Of a stretch of 64,000 bases of DNA, positions 58,259 to 64,000 are shown in pieces. Source of the DNA: Oceanicoccus sp. KOV_DT_Chl (GTDB lineage Bacteria; Pseudomonadota; Gammaproteobacteria; Pseudomonadales; Dasaniaceae). The stretch spans positions 124,001 through 188,000 of the forward strand of contig NZ_FQLF01000007.1 in assembly GCF_900120175.1 (NCBI RefSeq), in the 5' to 3' direction. Numbering within the stretch: the stretch's first letter is position 1; each line of letters opens with the position of its first letter. A model generated the notes under the pieces. That model saw nothing but the letters and a program-made list of their open reading frames with translations. It was not told the DNA's origin and searched no databases. The translations under genes and the position numbers were made by a program.

Positions 58259-59923
58259 ATGACCAGTATGTCTTTGGCGCCGCTAATACAGCAAATACTT
58301 CCACAGTTAGCGCCTGCTGCTTATTCAACATCGAGTACCGCAGCGGCAGCGCAATCCGTAGAAGCACTGCTTACCCAATTGGCGGCAGCAATGACACCCT
58401 CTGTAGATTCATTAATTAATCAGCTAATACCATTAAAAGCGAGCAGCGGCAGCCCGCTTATTGCTGCTGCCGCGACCAATAGCAGTGTTATTGAGGCGGT
58501 GGTGCTTGCCAGCACTCAACTCAGTGCCGCTAGTGGCAAGCCTAACAACAATGGGGAGCCGCAATTTAAAGTCGCGGTAGAAACGGGTAAGCAACAACTG
58601 GAATTGACCACCCGTGTCCCCATACCCGTCGGCACCCGCATCACTTTGTCTATTGCTCAAAACAACTTGGCCAATATCATTAGTATTGGCAATCAAAATA
58701 ACGCTAACACTACAACGACGGGGCTCAGCAACAGCAATCAACCACTGGTTAATGAACCCACTAAAGGCATGTTAGCTCGCAGCACTATTGCAAACACCAC
58801 TAACAACTCCCTAACAACCAACAACACACCCGCCCAACAAAATCGCGCCACCATTGAGCAGGGCTTGCGACAAGTCCTACCAAAGCAACAAACGCTAAAA
58901 TTATTGCTGCCATTACTGCAGCAATTAACCAGCAACCCACTGACCCCACTACCTAAAGAGATTCAATCACAACTCAGCATCTTGCTAAAACAGTTTCCCA
59001 CAGCACAACAACTGCAACAGCCGCAAAACTTGAAACAAAGCATGCACAATAGCGGTGTATTTTTGGAAGCGAAACTTATCCAAAAATTAGTTCAGCAGAT
59101 ATCGCCGAACACCACAAACACTAAAACACTAAATTCGAGCGCCAATACTGCAGCCATCAACCAGGATATTAAAGCATTATTATTACGCTTACTTCCTGCT
59201 ATAGATAAAGCACAAGCTGATAATAATCCACGTGCAGCAACTACTAACCCAAACCCTGCAAACACCGCTAGCACACTACTACCACCACTACCAAATTCCA
59301 GCACTATTCCTGCTACTAGTGAAGAGGCAAAAGCACCACCAATTATTCCCATCACGCCCGAACTACCATTAACCCAACTGACTAACAGCGATAATACTGC
59401 GAATAGCAAAAACCAGAATTTAGACGTGGTGTTACGACAACTGAGTAATCAATTATTAGCTGGTTTAGCGCGCACACAAATGAATCAGCTCGAAACCCTC
59501 AGCGCCCGTCAAGCCAACACTCCCGATGCACCTGCACCAGCTAATAGCTGGACACTGGAAATACCTATCGTCCACGGCAAAAATATTGATAATTTACAGC
59601 TGCGTATTGACCAACACCTTATCGATGAAGAGGCCGAAGAAAAAAAACAACGGGGACAACAATCATGGACTGTGATGCTGGCTTTCGACCTCCACAGTCT
59701 GGGGAAAATGAGCGTACAACTTAATATTGTGGGTATGTCAGTGGCGGCAATAGTGTGGTCACAACTGGAAGCCACTCACCAAACGGTAAAACAGGAAATC
59801 GGTGAACTAAGAAAGAATCTGGAAAAAGTTGGAGTAAACGTTAAAAAAGTTGACTGTCAATTAGGCGATCCACCAAAAACAACACAGCCACTTTATCGAC
59901 AACTGGTAGATATACATACATGA
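58259..59923 (+). CDS. FliK-like flagellar hook-length control protein
   Basis: 554 residues. A long Gln/Asn/Thr/Ala-rich, low-complexity N-terminal part (about 1-420) leads to the C-terminal Flg_hook domain (WTLEIPIVHGKNIDNLQLRIDQHL...WTVMLAFDLHSLGKMSVQLNI...LRKNLEKVGVNVKKVDC). Such proteins measure hook length or act on the type III export gate. It is next to and 4 bases overlapping the FhlB gene, and divergent from ccmA. Confidence 0.8.
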   Translation: MTSMSLAPLIQQILPQLAPAAYSTSSTAAAAQSVEALLTQLAAAMTPSVDSLINQLIPLKASSGSPLIAAAATNSSVIEAVVLASTQLSAASGKPNNNGEPQFKVAVETGKQQLELTTRVPIPVGTRITLSIAQNNLANIISIGNQNNANTTTTGLSNSNQPLVNEPTKGMLARSTIANTTNNSLTTNNTPAQQNRATIEQGLRQVLPKQQTLKLLLPLLQQLTSNPLTPLPKEIQSQLSILLKQFPTAQQLQQPQNLKQSMHNSGVFLEAKLIQKLVQQISPNTTNTKTLNSSANTAAINQDIKALLLRLLPAIDKAQADNNPRAATTNPNPANTASTLLPPLPNSSTIPATSEEAKAPPIIPITPELPLTQLTNSDNTANSKNQNLDVVLRQLSNQLLAGLARTQMNQLETLSARQANTPDAPAPANSWTLEIPIVHGKNIDNLQLRIDQHLIDEEAEEKKQRGQQSWTVMLAFDLHSLGKMSVQLNIVGMSVAAIVWSQLEATHQTVKQEIGELRKNLEKVGVNVKKVDCQLGDPPKTTQPLYRQLVDIHT

Positions 59924-60237
59924 GCGATTCAGAAGACAAGCAAAAGCGTGCAGTATCACTTCAATATGATGGCCGCAATGCGCCTACAGTCACTGCTGCA
60001 GGTGCTGACGAATTAGCTGAGCAAATTATTGAAATCGCCCGTCAGCATGGTATTCCATTGTTTGAAAATGAAGCGCTATTACAACTGCTATCGGAGATTG
60101 GTATTGGCGAAGAAATTCCCGAGACATTGTATTTATGTATCGCTCAGGTCATCGCCTTTGCTTATAAAATACAAGGGAAATTTCCCGAAGGCTGGGAGCC
60201 CGACAACCAAAACCCCGCACCCTTATTATTGCAGTAG
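59920..60237 (+). CDS. FhlB: stand-alone FlhB/EscU C-terminal domain
   Basis: 105 residues equivalent to the cytoplasmic C-terminal domain of the export switch protein FlhB: VSLQYDGRNAPTVTAAGADELAEQIIEIARQHGIPLFENEALLQLLSEI and IPETLYLCIAQVIAFAYKIQ. The autocleavage NPTH motif of FlhB is absent. These FhlB homologues can partly replace the cleaved FlhB fragment. Coupled to the FliK-like gene by a 4-base overlap. Confidence 0.85.
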   Translation: MSDSEDKQKRAVSLQYDGRNAPTVTAAGADELAEQIIEIARQHGIPLFENEALLQLLSEIGIGEEIPETLYLCIAQVIAFAYKIQGKFPEGWEPDNQNPAPLLLQ

Positions 60238-60274
60238 CTGCCTATCCTGACTACGACTATAGATTGAGCCAAAA

Positions 60275-60302
60275 AAAAAGAGCTGCAAGCAGCTCTTTTT
60301 AA
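60275..60302. terminator. Bidirectional terminator after fhlB
   Basis: AAAAAGAGCTGC-AA-GCAGCTCTTTTT forms a strong hairpin between the fhlB stop and the convergent DUF2802 gene stop at 60324. Confidence 0.87.
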
Positions 60303-60323
60303 AACACCAAACACGTCCAAACA

Positions 60324-60713
60324 TTAATGCGATTCAGCCGCACGATTTTTCAGTAGCGATAATAAACTCGCTTCAGCTTCCGGCATCCCATAGCGCTCAA
60401 CCAACTGCTCTACTCCATCGCCACCTTCAGCCCAGGAAGAAGTGAGGTTATACGGCATTGTCTCACCGTTATACATATCAAACTGCTGCTGCTTTTCAGT
60501 GACCTTTTTCAATTTTTTCTCGGTATGAATTAAGCGTTGACCAACACCCATTGCCGCACGATTAACGACATCCAGCTCATGCTGTAATTGTTTTATAGTC
60601 TGTTCAGATTGTTGTTGCGATAATTGCTGGCGCTGATTTAATTGCTGCGTGTAGACCACTGCACTAATAGCAATGACAAAGCATCCAACTAAAGCAACCC
60701 AAACTAAAGTCAT
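60324..60713 (-). CDS. DUF2802 domain membrane-anchored protein
   Basis: 129 residues. An N-terminal membrane helix (about 3-22), a coiled coil (about 25-75, Gln-rich then RLIHTEKKLKKVTEKQQQF), and the C-terminal DUF2802 domain with VEQLVERYGMPEAEASLLSLL. In Pseudomonas relatives this gene sits next to cheW, as here (3-base gap). Its role is not known. Confidence 0.8.
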   Translation of the reverse strand: MTLVWVALVGCFVIAISAVVYTQQLNQRQQLSQQQSEQTIKQLQHELDVVNRAAMGVGQRLIHTEKKLKKVTEKQQQFDMYNGETMPYNLTSSWAEGGDGVEQLVERYGMPEAEASLLSLLKNRAAESH

Positions 60714-60716
60714 CCT

Positions 60717-61196
60717 TTAGAACTCATCTATTTCTGACCATTCACGATCAGTGAGTAATTTATCCAGCTCAACCAAAATAAGCAGCTGATTATTTTTGTT
60801 ACATACACCTTGAATAAATCTAGCACTGTCGTCATTCCCCACATTGGGTGCAGTTTCAATTTCAGATTGACGCAAATACACCACCTCGGCCACCGCATCA
60901 ACCAGAATTCCCACGACATGATTATCCGCTTCGATAATGACAATACGGGTTTGATCTGTAATTTCAGCACTGGGCAGTGCAAAACGATGACGGGTATCAA
61001 TAACAGTAACCACATTACCGCGCAGATTAATAATACCCAGGACATAAGCGGGGGCACCTGGCACGGCAGCAATCTCCGTGTGGCGCAACACTTCCTGCAC
61101 CTGCATTACATTGATACCGTAGGTTTCCCCGTCAAGACGGAAGGTTACCCACTGAAGCATTGGATCATCTGTATTTTTTGCCGTATTCGTGGCCAT
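60717..61196 (-). CDS. cheW: Chemotaxis coupling protein CheW
   Basis: 159 residues, a single CheW domain: QWVTFRLDGETYGINVMQVQEVLR, VPGAPAYVLGIINLRGNVVTVID and GILVDAVAEVVYL. It couples chemoreceptors to CheA. Downstream of the CheW-domain gene at 61332 and in the same direction, as in Pseudomonas. Confidence 0.93.
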   Translation of the reverse strand: MATNTAKNTDDPMLQWVTFRLDGETYGINVMQVQEVLRHTEIAAVPGAPAYVLGIINLRGNVVTVIDTRHRFALPSAEITDQTRIVIIEADNHVVGILVDAVAEVVYLRQSEIETAPNVGNDDSARFIQGVCNKNNQLLILVELDKLLTDREWSEIDEF

Positions 61197-61331
61197 ACCT
61201 AAACACCTTTAACAATGCTGCCCTTTAGATCCAAGGAGCTGCGTCAAAAAATAATCACTCACGTCACATTACTATAGAACAAAGCACTATCTATGCCAGC
61301 ATTATCCCCAGAAGAATGTGGTGGAAAGTAC

Positions 61332-62345
61332 TTATTTATTGTTATTGGCCTCTTCAAACATCGCTGCCAACTGGCTCACATCGACCAATGAACACATATG
61401 CTCCACTACCGTACCCGCCAACCAGGGCCGCTTACTGCGCTCAGTGCGCCAGCGAACATCCTCCGGCTCCAACGTAATCGCATTAGAGACCGAATCTACC
61501 GCCAACGCCCAGTCCATATCGTTAATAGAAATGGCGTAGGCAAAATTATCCGCCATATGCTCAGCATACCGTTCAGGCATAACGACTTTTGCAGTATTGA
61601 TAATTCTTAAGTTGCCATTTTTGACCGGTAATAGCCCCATCATCCAGTCAATCTGGCCGAATATAAACGTCAGTTTTTCCTGCATCGGAATAATTGTACC
61701 CAATTCAACCAAGGGCACCGCTAAAGTAAGCCCCCCACCGAAACAATAAGCACTCAAAGCGCTGCTGCGCCCAAATTGGCCGGCCATTCTCCCAGCGGGT
61801 AGTCACTAATTCAGCAGCGGGCTCAAGCTCAGCGTTATTGGCTACTGTTGCTTCTGCCTGCTCTTCAGGTTCAACCCTGACCTCAGTTACCTCTGGAGCC
61901 GGGACAGCAGGAGGGTCTTTGGCCTTACCTCGGTAGCTACTTTCACCTCAGGCACTTTTTCTGTAGATTTTCTAAGATCTACCGGGGCTGGCGCAGCTGG
62001 AGTTTCAACTGTTTTTAGTGATAAAGGCTTGATGACTAATGCAGATGGTTCTGCATAAGGCTTAAGTTCGGATGGTTGGCTATCAGCGCGCCATGTCTGG
62101 GGTCTTGAGCTACTACCTGCGCTGCTAAAACTGCGGACTGCTGTTCGGGAGCTAATCAAGGCGACATTACTGGCAGCCATGCTCGCGCTATTGACCTGTT
62201 GGTTATTATCGACGGAGTCTATTTGCGTCTCCGGCTTTTCAGTAACATTGGTCAACAACAAATCCAGATAGTCCTGAACGGATTCAGGGCCATCGGCGGG
62301 GTTATTGTTGTCGGGAGGATTGCCGCCCATACTAAAACTACTCAC
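61332..62345 (-). pseudogene. CheW-domain protein (ParP-like), frame interrupted twice
   Basis: A Pro/Glu-rich N-terminal region from 62345 (MSSFSMGGNPPDNNN, QDYLDLLLTNVTE) leads to a C-terminal CheW-like domain (LTLAVPLVELGTI, WMMGLLPVKNGNLRIINTAKVV, WLAGTVVEHMCSLVDV). There are two frame breaks: one near 61927 (one base restored gives EVKAKDPPAVPAPE) and one near 61743-61735 at a G run, where RWENGRPIWAQQRFECLLFR joins GGLTLAVPLVEL. Gene position between cheW and parA matches ParP, which holds chemotaxis arrays at the pole with the adjacent ParA-like protein. Confidence 0.8.
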
Positions 62346-62354
62346 TGGCGATAA

Positions 62355-63136
62355 TTAAGCTCGTAGCCGCTCCTGTTGTTGCAACAGTAACAGCTTTAAT
62401 AATGCGGTGTATGCAACCACGCCCCGTGCCTCAGGGTCAAATTTTGAAGGTACCTGACCTTCTCGGCTGGCATCACGAAAACGGGTATCCACCGGGATCA
62501 TCGACGCCCAAATATTATCCGGATAGCTATTGCGCATGGTCCGCAAGGCCTTTTGCGAGGCCTGTGTGCGCCGATCAAACATCGTCGGCACAATCAAATA
62601 GTTTAACTCTTTCTTCAGCGACCGCGTCACCATCATAATAGTACGAATCATTCGTTCCAGACCTTTCAGCGCCAGAAATTCAGTTTGTACAGGCACCAAC
62701 AATCGCTCACTGGCTGCAAGCGCATTGATCATCAACGCCCCTAAAACCGGCGGGCTATCAATCAACACATAATCATAGGTATCCACACCAGCGCCAAGGC
62801 TTTAGCGACTTTCAAACCCATGCCTTCTGCTGAGGCTCGTCTCTCCACCGTAGCCAAGGCCATGCTCGAAGGTATCAAGGTGAGATTATCTACACCGGTG
62901 GTGAGCAACAGCGACTCGATTTCAGCGACTTCTATGTCGGTGGCGGCAAAAAGATTAAAGCTGCTTTTCTGCAAACTGTCAGGGTCATAACCAAAGTAAC
63001 TGGTCATTGAGCCATGCGGATCCAAATCCAGCAACAGTACACGCTGACCCTGCTCAGCCAGAAGACCACCGAGCGCAACAGCGGTGGTGGTTTTACCGAC
63101 CCCACCTTTTTGATTTGCTACTGCCCATACCCGCAT
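62355..63136 (-). pseudogene. ParA/ParC-like ATPase for chemotaxis array positioning, frame interrupted
   Basis: The N-terminal frame (63136 down) has the deviant Walker A KGGVGKTTT (residues 10-18) and LLLDLDPHGS, and runs out at about 62762. The rest (DTYDYVLIDSPPVLG, then the regulatory helices, to 62355) reads in another frame. Adding one base in the TTGG segment near 62794 joins them as KALGAGVDTYDYVLID and gives 260 residues, the normal length. In this gene order (cheW, ParP-like, ParA-like, motD) the protein probably positions chemoreceptor arrays, not plasmids or chromosomes. Confidence 0.85.
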
Positions 63137-63225
63137 GCGACCTTTACCCCAACGTCAATTTGTCGTAATTATATGCTTCTTTTTGCTAGATCTAGCAATT
63201 ATCCTGCCACTGACTCGCTACGGAA

Positions 63226-64000
63226 TCAATTAGCACTTTCCGCAGCAGAATCATTGGTAAACAACAAGCCGCCATCCTCTAATTCAATAGTTTTAATACC
63301 TTGCATAGGGTCAGCCTGACTCTCGGCTTTGATATCATTAGCTGTCTCCGGCTCTTCATCACCAAAGGTGTCTACACCGGGGATGAGTATCTCTATTCGG
63401 CCAGCTTCAGCACTATCGTTCACCGGATTCAATAACTGCTCGGTACTTGTTAATTGACGCAGCTCAGGCCGTAATTCGCCAGTTTTGGAAATCATCAACA
63501 CCACGCGACGATTAGCATTTCGACCCTCTGCGGTGGCGTTATCCGCGATGGGTTGATGCTCGCCATAGCCAATAGCCGCTAATCGACCGGGCTGCAATTG
63601 CTCTTCAACAAATAACTGAACGACAGCCGCAGCTCTTGCCGTCGACAATTCCCAATTAGAAGGAAACTGGACGGTATTTATCGGCACATTATCAGTAAAA
63701 CCTTCCACCCTGATCGGGCTGGATTGATCACGCAAAATGTCAGCAATGCTGCCTAATAATTCTAGTGCGTCATTACTCAATTTCGCATCACCGGAGGCAA
63801 ACAATAATGAAGACTTGAGCTCAACCTCCAACCACTCTTCATTGCCGCGCAGGGTAATCATCTGTTGTTTAATTAGGTCGGCAAAATCTTCATCAATACG
63901 CGAATTTATTTGCTCAAACTCCGTCGGCATCACACCTTTTTCCCGTTCCTCGCCACTACCCTCACCTTCCTGATCACCCGCTTTATCCAGTATCGCGCTC
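63226..64000 (-). CDS. motD: MotB/MotD-like OmpA-domain flagellar stator protein, 5' part beyond the window
   Basis: The frame is open through the window end, so the N-terminal part with the membrane helix is cut off. The visible ~257 residues contain a charged linker and the peptidoglycan-binding OmpA domain: LKSSLLFASGDAKLSNDALELLGSIADIL, VEGFTDNVPINT, PSNWELSTARAAAVVQLFVEE, and AIGYGEHQPIADN, followed by an acidic tail. Stator partner proteins anchor MotA/MotC to the cell wall. Its place before the ParA-like gene matches motD in pseudomonads. Confidence 0.82.
   Translation of the reverse strand, partial: SAILDKAGDQEGEGSGEEREKGVMPTEFEQINSRIDEDFADLIKQQMITLRGNEEWLEVELKSSLLFASGDAKLSNDALELLGSIADILRDQSSPIRVEGFTDNVPINTVQFPSNWELSTARAAAVVQLFVEEQLQPGRLAAIGYGEHQPIADNATAEGRNANRRVVLMISKTGELRPELRQLTSTEQLLNPVNDSAEAGRIEILIPGVDTFGDEEPETANDIKAESQADPMQGIKTIELEDGGLLFTNDSAAESAN

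Overview
The window reads as a chromosomal segment of a Gram-negative gammaproteobacterium of moderate GC content, most likely a marine heterotroph of the Cellvibrionales/Spongiibacteraceae type. This placement is inference. It rests on FabY-type fatty-acid initiation, a Ccm system I cytochrome c maturation operon, a Pseudomonas-like chemotaxis/flagellar gene order, a PEP-CTERM protein, PQQ quinohaemoproteins and scattered lipid/steroid-type acyl-CoA catabolism genes. I saw no rRNA, tRNA, CRISPR, IS element or prophage.

Layout. 1-5.4 kb: a short transglutaminase-like cysteine peptidase, a PEP-CTERM secreted protein, mnmH, a ketosteroid-isomerase homologue, an orphan B12-binding radical SAM enzyme and a 35-residue membrane peptide. 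5.4-17 kb: two paralogous PQQ/haem c dehydrogenases, an acyltransferase, an Ada-like repair protein, an orphan membrane protein preceded by a candidate cyclic-di-GMP (GEMM-I) riboswitch, nitroreductase, HD-GYP phosphodiesterase, FkbM methyltransferase, SRPBCC and PilZ proteins. 17-25.6 kb: fabY, a GlxA-type regulator, then a catabolic block (enoyl-CoA hydratase, nitroreductase, alpha-methylacyl-CoA racemase, LLM oxidoreductase, divergent TetR). 25.6-31.3 kb: a lipoprotein, a DUF3604/PpiC/HupE cassette and AMMECR1. 31.3-37.9 kb: a CusBA-type copper/silver efflux operon with a Cys-rich secreted protein, diverging from a tetR-sterol desaturase pair with a clear palindromic operator. 37.9-42.7 kb: 2-oxoacid:ferredoxin oxidoreductase (korAB) with a GltD-like Fe-S flavoprotein. 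43-50.3 kb: an SLT lipoprotein, ligA, zipA and smc. 50.5-58 kb: the complete ccmABCDEFGHI operon. 58-64 kb: fliK-like, fhlB, DUF2802, cheW, a CheW-domain partner, parA and a MotB/MotD-like gene running off the end.

One feature colours the whole annotation. At least eight genes, including essential ones (ligA, ccmA), are split by a frameshift. In all seven with a single break the full span is exactly one base short of a multiple of three, and several breaks sit in G/C runs. This looks like systematic one-base under-calling in the sequence, not gene decay. The apparent ccmD-ccmE fusion may be another example. The broken genes are listed as interrupted, but most are probably intact in the organism.

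The most interesting regulatory element is the minus-strand riboswitch candidate at about 10035-10125. It lies before a gene of unknown function and close to HD-GYP and PilZ genes, suggesting a local cyclic-di-GMP circuit.
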